In this document: in pieces, positions 13,001-23,617 of the stretch | How positions within the stretch are numbered: position 1 is the stretch's first letter | Layout: every line of letters begins with the position of its first letter | Assembly: GCA_030248135.1 (NCBI GenBank) | Contig: JASANC010005530.1 | Coordinates: forward strand, 1 to 64,000 | DNA from: Theristus sp. LFF4_11 | Lineage: Eukaryota; Nematoda; Chromadorea; Monhysterida; Xyalidae | Direction: 5' to 3' | Length of the DNA stretch: 64,000 bases | The notes under the pieces: model-generated | The model's database searches: none | The model's input: the letters and a program-made list of their open reading frames with translations, nothing else | What the model was told of the DNA's origin: nothing | Made by a program: the position numbers and the translations under genes

Positions 13001-16000
13001 GAAAGTGTCGCAGGTAAAAATTGAAAGGGCGAACACATATGATTACATACCAGAAAAAAAAATAGAAACAAAAATAAGTAACACTGTTTTCAGAATAGGT
13101 TTTTCGTGTCTACAGCGTATGAAAAGTTGTCCGATAAAAATTTTTTCGCGGCTCCAAGCACAACTTTGGGTGTTCGTTTCGTGTGCACAGGAGCAGGTTT
13201 ATAGCTTATAGTATGCTCGCTGGAGGCAGCGAGCAAATTTGAAAAAAGCGCGCGAGGGAATATTCAGCCATATAATGCGTGATGCGCTCTCCGCTCGCTG
13301 CGCTCGCTCGCGCATCCGCATGATGAAATGACGGTCTGCTGGAGCCAAAGAACAAGAGCAAAACCAAGAAACCGGTTCCAATCGCACCCTTTGCTGCTGC
13401 CCCCGAATCGCGGTGTGAACGCCGGCGTGGCGACAGGCTCTTCGAGAACTTTCGCGTCACTTTCCATCAGGATTTGCGGCGGCGCGATGGCGGCACCAAC
13501 TGAACGAAATGCATGACACAGACGTTTTGGGGATGGATGAATGGATGATCATTTGTTTTGGCTCCGTAAGTCACCACAGCACAAAACCGCACAATTATTA
13601 TTTGAAAAGCACTTGCTTTGTCGCTTTCGCACTTCGCGTTCCGCCTCGATTTCTTCCTCGCGGCGTTGTTTTTCAAATACTTTTCTGAAGGAAAACAAAC
13701 CAAAGATGTGCGCTTCATTATGTTAACGGTTAAGTCGAACACTTCATTAGAGCTATTCCCGCATTCGCATCAATGAACGGTTTTTAACCAACCAGCGCGC
13801 GCTGCACTGAAAGTCAGCCGATTAAAAAACACTGATATCGTTGCAAAAAAACCGAAACTAAGCACAAAAACAACATGTACAGATGTACTGCAACAGAAAT
13901 CATGAACGGAACAATCAGGTGAGTTTGATAGCTACGTCCTTCTGTCAAGCTCAATGCAACCAACCAGCTTGGTTACAGTTTACATGCTACGAGGATCAGT
14001 TCCAGTGTCAAACGTGCTGTTGGTGCTTTCAGTAGAGCATTCAGTTCCGTGTTACCTCTCCAAACCATGCGATATTTGTATCAATCGTTGTTCAGAACAG
14101 TGCTATTGTCAGGTTCGGTGGCCTGTTATCCAATTTTCGATAAAGACCGTCTCAAGCTTGAACGAGTGCAAAAATTTGCGTTACGTTTATTCACTCGGGA
14201 TTTTCATCGTGATACCAGTTACGCCAGTTTGTGTGGTAAATGCGAAATTGTTCCACTTTACCAGTCAGTTTTTGTGCTTCGTCTGACGTATCTGCACAAG
14301 TTTCTTAATCGTTGTGGCTCGTGTTTTGATTTGAAACTTTTGTCGTCGGCCAATTATCGTGCAAGTGCACGTACAAACCACAGTCGTGCTGTTGTTATTC
14401 CACGTCGTACAAGTAAGCGTGCTTGTTCTGGAGCTCTGCTAACAATTGGAACTGCATACAATTGTCTACGTCAACAAGTTGTTTCAATGTCCACCCCGTG
14501 TTTCAAACGTGTCGTTAACGATCACTCACTGTTATCTGATATTCTCAATAAAATTAGTGACAGCAAGTACGGCAAGATTGTTTCAGAAGTGCTTTGATGA
14601 TTTCTGGTTCGACAAAAATCTATGCTTTTTGTTTGTTTTGCCTTTTTTTCTTTTCCACGTCTTGCTGTGTTTTTGATTTTTTTTGGGTTTTGCCTGTTTT
14701 TTTGTTTTTTTTTGTCTTTTTTGTTTTGTCTTTTTATTATTTTATTTTTATTTTTATTTTTTTATTTTTATTTTTTTTTTACTTTTTATATTTTTCTTTT
14801 CTTTTTATGTTTTTTAGCTGCCGATGTTTTTTTGTGTTTTTTTCTTCTTTTTTTCATTACTTTTTTTGAATATATTGTTTTTTGGGTCTCCGAATTTCAT
14901 GCTGTTCATACAGTTTTATCGGAGTTTCCTGCTTTTCGCGAAATAAAATGGATGGATGGATGGATGGACCAGCATGCCACATTCAAATGTCAGAGTGCAC
15001 AAAATGACGTTATGGGTTTTGCGGCTGCGTGAAAACAATAAAAACTCCACAACGGACCACAGTTCGATTCAAGCACAGGAAACAATGCACCGCACAGGCT
15101 CACCGTTTCGCAGCGTCAATCTCGCGTCGGTTCGCCTCTTCGCGTTGTCTCAGTCTCTCTGCCTCTCGTGTCTGCATGCATTTCACGTAATCGTTTGGAA
15201 GCAGAGGGTTGTATTCATCTTCCACCGTGCATTCACCGAAGATCACCACTGGTTCTTCCTGGAAACGCTGTTTGTTTTTCAACGATATAGAACAAGTAAA
15301 CCATGTTTCTCAGCTGCGTGCACGCATAGTGATTGAGTTTCAAGGGAAAGATAGTCAGCAAAAACACAAACATTTGAATTTCGAGCGCTCGGGCTAAAGA
15401 CTGCACGCAGCTCTGAAACGCAGTAAATCTTGTCTGAAAAGCGTGCATGGTATGTTGATGAGCTGTGCGGGCTGACGGTTAAGGCCCATTCATGCACGCG
15501 CGCGCTAACATGAACGTGCGTATGACTGTGCGTATGTTCTAAAACTGAAGCAAGCTGTTTTTGCTTCATGAATTTGTAGCGAAGTGTCGCGCGCTGACGC
15601 TCACGCGCTTCAACCTCCATGAATGGCGCTTTAGTCAGCAGCAAAGAAAAGAGCATGAACAAGTATCTGTTTTGTCTGCAAGGTATGTTTCGTGCAATTC
15701 ATATTTTGTGTAAGCTGGAGCGAAGGCTTCATTCTTGTAATTCTGTGTGCTGTTGTACGTTTTTCTGGGTATTCCGCTACGTGAAATAAAGTGAAAAGGT
15801 ATGAACAGAAACATAATTACAGTTTTCGGTTTGAAGTAAAGTAGAAAAGTAGTAAAGTAAAAAAAGTAAAGAAGAAAAGTCGAAAGTAGTGAAGTAAAGT
15901 AAAGTAGAAAGCCAGCCAACTCTGGTCTGTTGTCATATCTAACGCAGGACAAAAAAAAGCCCGAAAACCTTGCCTTAGGTTTGCCCAAAAACCATTATAA

Positions 16001-17156
16001 AAACCCAGCGCCGGCAAACCTTCGGCACGGCAGGCATGAACGACAGCGGCAACGCGTCCGTGAGCAACGGCCTGCGCGCCCTCAGCAACGTCGCCGTCGT
16101 CTTGCTCGTGTCCAATGATGCGGTCGCCTCGTCGTTGGCGCCGCCGGGTTTTTCGCGTGATCTCGCCGACAAATCAAAAACCGGAGCGACCGTGGCCGTC
16201 GACGCCGCCGTCGCCGAGCGGGCCCGTTCGCGCTGTTCACAGAACGAAACACGCTTTTCCATCGCAAATTATTTCATTCTTGTGACGTGCACGAACATGT
16301 ACGCTTGTTTGTTGTGAGCTCCGTTTCAGAGCTGCATTCAGGGGCCAGTTTTGTAAAAGCTAGTGGTCCAATAGTACCACTACTACACCAAGCCACTGAA
16401 TGAATTCATGAAACACCAAAGTTTCGTTTTTTTCACGCAAACTGTTTAACCAACGATGTGTATTCTTGAACGTGAGGTGAGGAAACTGAAACGAGTTATC
16501 TCATGATGAATTTATTCAGGCTCTCACCGGTACAGCACTGCTGTGCTGCTAAGATTTTGAAACTTCCCCCAGGTTACCACCACTGATTTATACAGGAATT
16601 GGTTTTTAAAACTAAAAACTATTCGCAAGCACATCACAGACGTGCGAGTTTCGCGTGCGCGAGCTGGCCGAAGCCCGAACGTAGCTGTGAAACAAAGATA
16701 ACGCATTGTGGCGTGCAGTTTAAGTGGAACTTCACAGCGACCACGTGTCAAAACAACCATCTCATGCATGGTCTCTTTTGTCTCGTTCCACACTTTTCAC
16801 AACTGACTTTCAAACAAAATCAAAAAAACCGTGGATTTCTATACTATGAAAGCAGCATTCAGAAAACAGAAATTTCATGTGAAGCGCCCACCATGGCCTG
16901 TGTCGCCTGCGCCTTCTTGAGCGCGATTTGTGACTGCAGCAGTTTGAGGCCGGCCGAAGACCATGTTCCTGCATTTCAAAAGATCATGACAAAAACGGCA
17001 CAACAACAAGACCCTTTCTCGGAAACGTTCACTGAATGGCAATCGGAAAAGTAACAAAGTTGAAAAAACTCAACACTGCGAACGGCTCAGCTCACCTTTC
17101 GCTTCTTGTTCCGGATCAGCAGTGTCCGATTTTGGCAGTCCGTCGTAGAGAGACAT
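7065..17156 (-). CDS. RBM17: Splicing factor 45 (SPF45/RBM17), complete
   Basis: SPF45 acts in the nucleus in 3' splice-site choice; its C-terminal UHM binds ULM motifs of SF3B1, U2AF65 and SF1. Exons assigned: 17156-17096 (MSLYDGLPKSD), 16968-16892 (GLKLLQSQIALKKAQATQAM), 16232-16020 (VAPVFDL), 15267-15104 (DEYNPLLPNDYVK plus an Arg/Glu-rich helix), 13684 to about 13590, 13499-13388 (GAAIAPP), 9026-8857 (G-patch: ARIMEKMGFKEGSGLGKSGQ), 8298-8117 (TQLLRNPTKVLVLR), 7818-7720 (NMVGRGEVDEDLEPEV), 7577-7502 and 7168-7065 (LNGRYFGGRMVRASFYD, stop TGA). The RYFGGR loop corresponds to the UHM RxF motif (RYF). Frames agree at every join except the 3' end of the exon at 13684, whose donor I could not fix. 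The exon at 15267 could instead start at 15258. The large introns (13.4 to 9.0 kb, 15.1 to 13.7 kb) carry satellite, SINE, MITEs and LINE. Confidence 0.93.
8440..8585. repeat. Diverged MITE-E copy (GAGTCGCAGAACC family)
   Basis: Contains GACCCGGTCACA, GGCGTCGGGTCACTTC and GCGCGCATTGAGTCA, sequence blocks shared with the clearer copies at 54087-54262, 61739-61920 and 62080-62263. Lies in an RBM17 intron. Ends are not well defined. Confidence 0.4.
9183..9253 (+). mobile_element. 5'-truncated LINE 3' tail
   Basis: The sequence GGTCTCCGTATCATACGCTG ... CGCGAAATGAAAT matches the end of the LINE at 13932-14968 (GGTCTCCGAATTTCATGCTG ... CGCGAAATAAAAT). Only about 70 bp of the 3' end is present, which is the usual result of incomplete target-primed reverse transcription. 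Confidence 0.65.
9250..9397 (+). repeat. TATA-containing repeat, copy 1
   Basis: A block of about 145 bp with TCTAAAAATGCGGGAGACGC, then CATATAAAAGGAGG and GGCTCGACAACGC. The same block occurs inverted at 10140-10290, 11225-11372 and 27437-27562, and direct at 26605-26752. TATAAAAGG is a near-perfect TATA box. Copies border modules of about 1 kb as inverted ends (9250 with 10290; 26605 with 27562). Confidence 0.75.
9505..9771. mobile_element. MITE-C copy (TACAGTATGGCCGAATAAA ends)
   Basis: Ends are TACAGCATGGCCGAATAAA and TTTAATCGGCTATACTGTA, imperfect inverted repeats. The interior GGCGGGATTAGTAGCTGACT and GCGCGCTCCTTGCACCCTGA is shared with copies at 23090-23367, 32912-33180 and the split copy at 56636-57368. 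About 267 bp, no coding capacity. Sits inside the module at 9250-10290. Confidence 0.75.
10140..10290 (-). repeat. TATA-containing repeat, copy 2 (inverted)
   Basis: Reverse complement of the block at 9250-9397, ending GCGTCTCCCGCATTTTTAGA. Together the two form terminal inverted repeats of about 145 bp around a module of about 1.04 kb. The outer side runs directly into satellite-linked sequence (GGTCGGACCAAAATCACAAT), which is also seen at 26,500-26,600. Confidence 0.7.
10645..10813 (-). mobile_element. tRNA-derived SINE, copy 1
   Basis: Read on the minus strand it starts GCCACCCTCGTGGCCTGGTGG, holding an A-box-like TGGCCTGGTGG. About 45 bp on it has GGATCGAACCCC, a good B box. Next comes a tRNA-unrelated body, GGCACTTAATGACAGAGAAA. 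Copies occur at 27068-27271 (+) and 58535-58659 (-), with a fragment near 63088-63145. Spacing and both boxes point to an RNA polymerase III SINE and not to a working tRNA gene. Confidence 0.8.
11225..11372 (-). repeat. TATA-containing repeat, copy 3
   Basis: Reverse complement of the 9250-9397 block, preceded (10820-11225) by a second copy of the module interior (AAAACATTGTTTCATGTGG, GTTGTCTTCCGTTGATTTTC) and followed directly by satellite units. Confidence 0.7.
12645..13040. repeat. 171-bp tandem repeat, copy 2
   Basis: Matches 1-500: TTTGTAAGAGTGAAAAATTG, GATACCCAGTCAAAATGCTA and two AAAAATTGAAAGGGCGAACAC blocks. The last 148-bp satellite unit passes directly into it at CGCATTGAATTCCTACGG, so the two repeats are joined here. 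Confidence 0.7.
13932..14968 (+). mobile_element. 5'-truncated LINE with reverse-transcriptase C-terminus
   Basis: An open frame ending at TGA 14595-14597 encodes the end of a non-LTR retrotransposon polymerase: SSSVKRAVGAFSRAFSSVLP, LQTMRYLYQSLFRTVLLSG and KDRLKLERVQKFALRLFT, the usual thumb-region pattern before a LERVQ motif. No upstream RT catalytic motif remains. The frame is followed by a very T-rich 3' region (14600-14880) and a tail of (ATGG)n at 14948-14968. It lies in an RBM17 intron, antisense to the gene. A 70-bp tail of the same family is at 9183. Confidence 0.82.
15825..15912. repeat. Purine-rich AAGT simple repeat
   Basis: Degenerate run of AAGTA/AAAGTAG units, all A, G and T, inside an RBM17 intron between exons at 16020 and 15267. 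Confidence 0.6.
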
Positions 17157-17333
17157 TTATTTTTCGTGTTGTTCTGAAAAAAATCGGTCCGTCGTCCGCC
17201 CGCCGCGTTTCCGGTGATAAACTCAGTAGCAGTACCGAAGGCGGGAGCAAATTTTCAAGGGTGTGGGTCGGCGGAGTACCGAAGGCGAAAGCAAATTTTC
17301 GAGCAGCAGCGAAAGAGGGACCTCGGGTGAGGG

Positions 17334-17804
17334 CATAGTTGTTCCAGAGCCGAGGGGTTGGGGGGGGGGGGGGGCGATATAGATAGCTGGAGCAAAATTT
17401 CCAGATAGATAGATAGCTGGAAAACTTTGGGGGGGCCGCGGGGGGGGGCATGTGACTTTGGGGGGGGGGGGCGGACAAAATTTTGAAATTTGATAGATAG
17501 ATAGCTAAAACGCTAAAAAGCTATAAAAAACAGCAAAATAATGCTAAAAAATACACTAAAAATCAAGTACAAACGCTTATTTTACCTAAAATTAGCGAAA
17601 TTCTCAAGAATTACAAGCAAAAATGGTCAATTTTGGGCAAAAATTGACTCATTTTATGTCTTCGAAGACAAAAATTTTCAGATAGATAGCTGGCTGAGAA
17701 AATTTTTTTAGATAGATAATAGCTGAGCCGAAAAAACCTGTCTGATAGAGATAGATTCGGAAATTTTTGGGGGGGGGGCCGCCCCCCCCCCTAGAACAAC
17801 TATG
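17334..17804. mobile_element. MITE-G copy with CATAGTTGTTC ends and G runs
   Basis: Ends CATAGTTGTTCCAGAGCC and CCCCCTAGAACAACTATG are inverted over the first 11 bp. The interior alternates G runs of 7-14, GATAGATAGATAGCTGG motifs and a conserved AT-rich core (TTACCTAAAATTAGCGAAAT). Other full or partial copies: 17818-17850, 19175-19300, 19290-20790 (split by a LINE) and 22312-22670. It lies about 180 bp upstream of the RBM17 start codon. Confidence 0.7.
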
Positions 17805-17926
17805 GGTGAGGGGGGCATAGTTGTTCCAGAGCCGAGGGGTTGGGGTTGATTGGCGTATGTTATAGGTCCACAATGGAGTTGTGCGATATATTGTTAAACA
17901 ATTGGAGCGGAGGTGTTGGTTAATAC

Positions 17927-18401
17927 TAGGGTTGGTAAAAAACCGGTTTTTTATATTGCCAGAAAAAAAACCGGTTTCTTTTGCGTTTTAAAACCGTTTT
18001 AAAACCATAAAAAACCGAATGCTTCCCAGCTCCGTTATGTTATTGCGTTCGAAAAATAACATTTCATCAGTTACCCTTTGCAAATCGACAACATCGTCAG
18101 TCAGTCTGCACTCTGCATGTGCACTTAGTTTAGCAGTCACCTTGTCTTCATTGTATTTCACTTGAACCTTGCCACAAAAGCTTCATGATACTTCACCAGT
18201 TCAGTTCGACACAGTTCACTGCACCGTTTTTTCAAAAATATAATTTTACATTTTATCAATCAAACGAAGAATTGTGATTTTTGACCACGAAGTTTGAAAA
18301 TTTTTAAGGTAAAAAACCGGTTATTTTTTTCAGGAAAAAAACTGGGAAAAAAAGGTTTTAAAACGGAAAAGAAACCGGTTTTTTTTCCTGTGCCAACCCC
18401 A
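17927..18401. mobile_element. hAT-like MITE with 8-bp target duplication
   Basis: Ends TAGGGTTGGTAAAAAACCGG and, reversed, TGGGGTTGGCACAGGAAAAA are similar inverted repeats. The element is flanked on both sides by GTTAATAC (17919-17926 and 18402-18409), an 8-bp duplication typical of hAT transposons. Length about 475 bp, no coding region. Confidence 0.72.
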
Positions 18402-18885
18402 GTTAATACCACATCACACGACCGTTTTTCAGATACCCGATAACATGGCCACATGCTAAAACTTGCGTGCTGAGCTAAACTAACGTGTTAAACTTGCGCC
18501 TGTCAGTTGCCCGCAACGTGATCGCGAAATCATGGTACGTGTTTTCGATACGATAAGAGTGGGCTCTCGCCATGTGGCAGATAGCATAGCTGGTTGAACC
18601 TGAAAGTAAGTGTCTTGGGGGGGGGCGACCGGGTCGACAGGGGTTGCCGACTTTGCTGCAGCAAACAGGAATTTTTGAACACAGTCAAATTTTGGTAATT
18701 TACTAAAGAGGAACCACTAAGAACGGTTCAATATTCAAGTACACGTGAAAAATTGCCCTGTTTTACTGTTGAAAATGCAACTTTCTCTCTATGAAATGGA
18801 CATAATTTCAATAAAACACGATTTTCGCTCTTATAGTTTTCCGGACGCAAAGCTTCATTATGATATGCACCTGCCCCGCATCAGT

Positions 18886-19060
18886 ACCGAAAGCGGGACC
18901 TCGGGTGAGGGGGGGGGGGTGTTTGCCTAATTTCAGAGGGGGGGTCAGGTGCCTTCTCGGTGAGGGGGGGGGTGCACGGGCAGCAAATTTTCCTGAGGGG
19001 GGGGGGGTGCAGTGCACTGGCAGAAAAATTTCGTGAGGGGGGGTGCACGGGATCGCACGG
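18886..19060. repeat. G-run rich stretch
   Basis: Repeated runs of 7-10 G separated by short spacers (GGTGAGGGGGGG, GGTGCACGGGCAG). Related sequence in reverse is at 22740-22905. Four or more G tracts close together would allow G-quadruplexes. Confidence 0.5.
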
Positions 19061-19427
19061 GTAATACCAAATTTTTGCCTTAGAAAAACACAGAAATTCT
19101 TGTAAAATACAGAATATTTTGTGCAAACAAGCTGCTTGTTTGGTCAGAAACAACAAAATCTATGCAGGGACAGACATAGTTGTTCCAGAGCCGAGGGGTT
19201 GGGGGGGGGCCGATATAGATAGCTGGAGCAAATTTTCCAGATAGATAGATAGCTGGAAAATTTTGGGGGGGCCGCGGGCGGGGCCTCATAGTTGTTCTAG
19301 GGGGGGGGGCCTGGGGGGGGGGCGGGCCGCCCCCCCCCCCCCAAAAATTTTCGAATCTATCTCTATCAAACAGGTTTTTTCGGCTCAGCTGTTATCTATC
19401 TAAAAAAATTTTTCAGCCAGCTATCAA

Positions 19428-19934
19428 TCAATCAATCAATCAATTTTATTTGTATGCCTCACGGCCAGTTCACATCAACACATTCACAAAACTTCCATTA
19501 TGCAAAACAAACACAATTGATGTCACAAAAAAAAACCTAAAGAAACACAAGATTATTGATGAACTTGGTGAATGCATGAATGAAAGCAAGCAAAAAGTCG
19601 ATGCAAACGAATGGGCAGATGACTGCCCGGGTATTCACACAAAGAAACAAAATCCACAAAATAAAACCAACCGTCGACAGTCAGAAACAATTGAATGTTA
19701 AAAAAAACGCGCAAACACAATTGAAGCTTGAGAGAAGAAATAAATAAAATAGCGCGATCACGAACCGACAACATCAGACAGCGCACAACGGCCACGATTG
19801 ACATTCAGGCACGATTAAATTAAGCAAGAGAAAGCAAAATAAACACGGCACAGTTGCTTTTCTTTTCTTCATCGCAGTTTTTCTCTCTTGTTTTTTTTCT
19901 TTTTTTTCTTTCTTTTTTTTCTTTTTTTTCTTTT

Positions 19935-19967
<33 letters not shown>

Positions 19968-20440
19968 TTTTTTTGTTATTTTTTTGTTTATGGGCTTTTG
20001 TTTTTCCTGTGCCATCCCAAATACAGCTAACAGCAAGTGATGAGCAACAGCAAGCAAGTAACAGTGCTAGTTAACAAAAAGAACACCCTGAACACAAAAG
20101 CCACAAGAGCACACAGAAAAAACGCGAGATAAAAAGAGCTGTGACATGGACACACACTTGCACCAGATACAAGAAAAAAGAAAACAACACGAAACGTCGC
20201 ACAAAAGAGCACATGTGATTCAAAACAAAAACGCAATCACATTCAGTTGAACATGTTTCAAAACAAAACAAAACAAAACAAAGAGTGCTGGCGGCTGGGC
20301 GGACTCTCCTGTCTATTCCAATGCAGCAGAAAATTTACCAAAGACAAATGAATGAATTTTTTTATATTCCTGTGTTTTGAGACGCCTCCGAAAACTGGCT
20401 GTAGTTGGTGAGGTGACAGTTTCATCAGACAAAAGATTTG
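19428..20440 (-). mobile_element. LINE 3' untranslated fragment with ATTG tail
   Basis: On the minus strand the fragment ends ACTGGCCGTGAGGCATACAA, AATAAAATTGATTGATTGAT, the 3' tail style of many animal LINEs. The rest is T-rich on that strand and has no clear RT motif; it includes a polypurine stretch of AAAAAAGAAAAAAAAG type (minus) at 19885-19985. It splits a MITE-G copy: the left part stops at CAGCCAGCTATC and the right part resumes at TATCTATCTGAAAATTTTTG. Confidence 0.6.
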
Positions 20441-20894
20441 AATTATCTATCTGAAAATTTTTGTCTGCGAAGACATAAAATGAGTCAATTTTTGACCAAA
20501 ATTGACCATTTTTGCTCGTAATTCTTGAAAATTTCGCTAATTTTAGGTAAAATACGCGTTTATACTTGATTTTTAGTGTATTTTTAGCATTATTTTGCTG
20601 TTTTTACAGCCTTTTAGCGTTTTAGCTATCAATCTATCAAATTTCAAAATTTTGACCGCCCCCCCCCCCCCCCAAAGTCACATGGCCCCCCCCGCGGCCC
20701 CCCCAAAATTTTCCAGCTATCTATCCATCTGGAAAGTTTGCTCCAGCTATCTATATCGGCCCCCCCCCAACCCCTCGGCTCTGGAACAACTATGGGGGGC
20801 CTAGGGTTGTTAAAAAAACAAAAATCGTCATTTTTGTTTTTTTTTAATTTCAAAAATCAAAGTTGTGCTAAACAGTACCGTGGGCCCAAACAAA

Positions 20895-21400
20895 TTTTCG
20901 AAGGGGGGGGTATGGTGCCGTGGGGGGGGGGGTGCCGACCAAAAAGTGAGGGGGGGGTCCAACCTATGGTAACGTGGGACCCCCCCCCCCCCCGGGGGGT
21001 CCCCAGGGGGGGTGCATTTTTTGAAAAAATTATTGTGGGGGGGGGGGGTCCACCCCCCCCCACCCCACCCCCCCATGAAATTTTTTCGCTTAAATTTTAA
21101 AGGAAAAAACGCTAAATTTAGCTGCAAAATCTTTGAAATTACAATGAAGATGGTCAAGTTATCATATATTCAGCTTATATTATAGACTTTATAGACAAAA
21201 AATCATGATTTTCGAAAAAAAAATTAGGGTGTGCAGAAAATTTTGGGGGGGGGGGTCTCCGCCAGACAAAATTTCATGGGGGGTGTGGGGGGGTGTCGGC
21301 CAAATTTTCGAGGGGGGGGGTCCGATGGGGGGGGTGCCCGGTTTTAGGGGGGGTGGCACGGTGCCCCCCACCCCCCCCCACCCGACGGTCTCTGGTGCTC
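20895..21400. repeat. G- and C-homopolymer cluster
   Basis: At least a dozen G runs of 7 or more and several C runs of 8 or more within 500 bp, for instance GGGACCCCCCCCCCCCCCC and CCACCCCCCCCCACCC. Such tracts are error-prone in sequencing and can fold as G-quadruplexes. Confidence 0.6.
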
Positions 21401-21429
21401 TGCGTAATGCATCATTATTAAAACAGGTG

Positions 21430-23085
21430 CATGTGCAGTAGCGGTGGCCCCTGCCCTTTAACACAGGAAAGAAAAAAATGCAAAAACTAAATTGATCATT
21501 TTCACCTTATAAAAAAGGCTTGGCTTAGGATTAGGATTAGGTTTAGGATTAGGAACCTACAACGACTCATTGCAAGCAACCACTGATCAGAAATCAAAAA
21601 AATCACTTTTAAGTATGTATACAAATCGGTGCTCTGGGGGGGGTGTACCCCCCCCACCCCCCCCCCCCCGCCCACGGTACTGGTGCTAAATCAATCAGGG
21701 AGTCCGAAGAACCACATATGATATGCAAGCGCCTCCCGAATGACTCCCGTATGGCGGAACTTTGCAGATTTTGTTTTGGTGACCTCAATTACCCCTTTTC
21801 CAAACCGTCACCATGCCTCTTCTTGTGTCTTGACCTCCAAAACGTCACTAATTGTCCCCAGCTAAGCTAATGCTAAAGTGAAGACAAACATACCGCCTTG
21901 AAATTCGATCAATTCTTCTGATGGTGTCGCGACGACACGACACGAAGCAGCAACCAGACAACGTAGCGCTTGCAAACGGAGCAGCGAGCACAATCGGACG
22001 CTCTGCGAGGCGAATCGTCACCTTATCTGCATCGGAAATGGTAGGCTAAGCTTTGGGACGCTCAAAAACTTCATCGCAGATGTTGTCGAAGCCTAAAATC
22101 AGTCGGTAAAACGGCCCAAAATAGACTGCTAAAGGTTTTACGAGGTATAATCAAAAAAAATTTTGTTGAACTTTCGAAAAATTGGGCCAAAATTGAGGTT
22201 TTCAGAGCATATTAGAGGAAAATTTTTCGAATTTTTTTTTTTAAATCGGCATTTTTGTTTTTTTTAAATCACTTTAAAAAAAAATTTCATTTTTGTTTAA
22301 CAACCCTACCATAGTTGTTCTAGGGGGGGGCCTGGGGGGGCCGCCCCCCCCAAAAAATTTTCGAATCTATCTCTATCAAACAGGTTTTTTCGGCTCAGCT
22401 ATTATCTATCTAAAAAAAATTCTTAACCAGCTATCTATCTGAAAATTTTTGTTTTCGAAGACAGAAAATGAGCAAATTTTTGACTAAAATTGACTATTTT
22501 TGCTTGTAATTCTTGAAAATTTCGCTAATTTTAGGTAAAATACGCGTTTATACTTGATTTTTAACGTATTTTTGGCATTATTTTGCTGTTTTTATAGCTT
22601 TTTAGCGTTTTAGCTATCTATCTATTAAATTTCAAAATTTTGACCGGCCCCCAAAGTCACATGGCCCCCGACAGACACAAACGTCAAGAAAAATGCAAAA
22701 ATTACGGTATTTTTGGAAAAAAATTGAGATGAGATTGACCACCGTGAGGGGGGGGGGGGTGCGATCCCGTGTTTTCTCGCGGAGGGGGGTGGGGGGAGTC
22801 TAGTACCCGTGTCGAGGTAAAGGGGGGGAGGGGGTACACGGGTATCTGCCCGTGCACGGGCAGGATTTTCGGCTGAGGGGGGTCCCCCCCCCACCCCCCC
22901 CCGCACTTTCGATTTGTATACATACTTAAAAGTGATTTTTTTGATTTCTGATCAGAGGTTGCTTGCAATGAGTCGTTGTAGGTTCCTAATCCTAATCCTA
23001 AGCCAAGCCTTTTTATAAGGTGAAAATGTTCAATTTAGTTTTTGCATTTTTTTCTTTCCTGTGTTAAAGGGCAGGGGCCACCGCC
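21430..23085. mobile_element. Inverted-repeat element with 200-bp arms
   Basis: The arm at 21430-21640 starts GCGGTGGCCCCTGCCCTTTA and includes AAAAAAGGCTTGGCTTAGGA and a TTAGG-like run. It returns inverted at 22905-23085 (ending AAAGGGCAGGGGCCACCGCC). Between the arms lie non-coding sequence and a MITE-G copy. No transposase was found. Confidence 0.6.
22312..22670. mobile_element. MITE-G copy
   Basis: Starts CATAGTTGTTCTAGGGGGGG and keeps the AT-rich core AATTTCGCTAATTTTAGGTA and the TAGCTATCTATCTATTAAATT block. The far end is lost near 22670. Confidence 0.65.
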
Positions 23086-23089
23086 AGTG

Positions 23090-23367
23090 TACAGTGTGGC
23101 CGAATAAACAAGGCACTCCTTGTCTTTTCAGTCAAGGCGAGAACAGCTGAAGACTGGGAGTTGTGATTTTCAATAATAATGCCGAAGTTTTTCCCAACCG
23201 TGTGTGCAAGGGACAAAGCAGAATAGCTAGAAGCAGGTACGTAATTTCAAAAAAGTCACGTCACATTTGACACATTTGTGTTTCCGAATGTGTTTTTTCT
23301 TTTGTTCAAATTTTGCGCGCATCTTGCATTCTGAAAAAAAGCTGCCATGTTTTATCGGCCTTACCGT
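23090..23367. mobile_element. MITE-C copy
   Basis: TACAGTGTGGCCGAATAAAC at one end and TTTTATCGGCCTTACCGTG at the other, with the family interior (TTTGCGCGCATCTTGCATTC). Directly adjoins a MITE-D copy. Confidence 0.65.
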
Positions 23368-23369
23368 GG

Positions 23370-23612
23370 GCAGGTATTGTGGATTTATTCAAACGTGTCC
23401 GGACTAAAATGACGTCATTTGCTTTAAAAACGCCCGTTTGTCAAAGTACAGGCACTTTCAGTTTAAAATGTCAGTTTGATGTGACGGATTCGACATTCAC
23501 CATTTGTTTACGGGAAGAAACCGGCTAAACGGAAAGTCTGGTTTCCTGTGAACGGGAAGCGCATGTTTCGCGGCACATGACGTCATTTCAGTGGGACACG
23601 TTTAAAAATCAT
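23370..23612. mobile_element. MITE-D copy (ACGTGTCC/TGACGTCAT ends)
   Basis: Begins GGTATTGTGGATTTATTCAA, ACGTGTCCGGACTAAAATGA and ends TGACGTCATTTCAGTGGGACACGTTTAAA. The near-inverted ends carry the palindrome TGACGTCA. Copies at 48780-49022 and 62503-62744, fragment at 42521-42620. Confidence 0.75.
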
Positions 23613-23617
23613 TGTAG

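Noticed and set aside
19869..20057. Lys/Arg-rich open frame
   Set aside because: Translation of a polypurine tract in the 3' part of a LINE fragment.
21515..21565. TTAGG-like telomere repeat
   Set aside because: Only three or four degenerate units, inside the arms of an inverted-repeat element and repeated in the other arm; not a telomere array.
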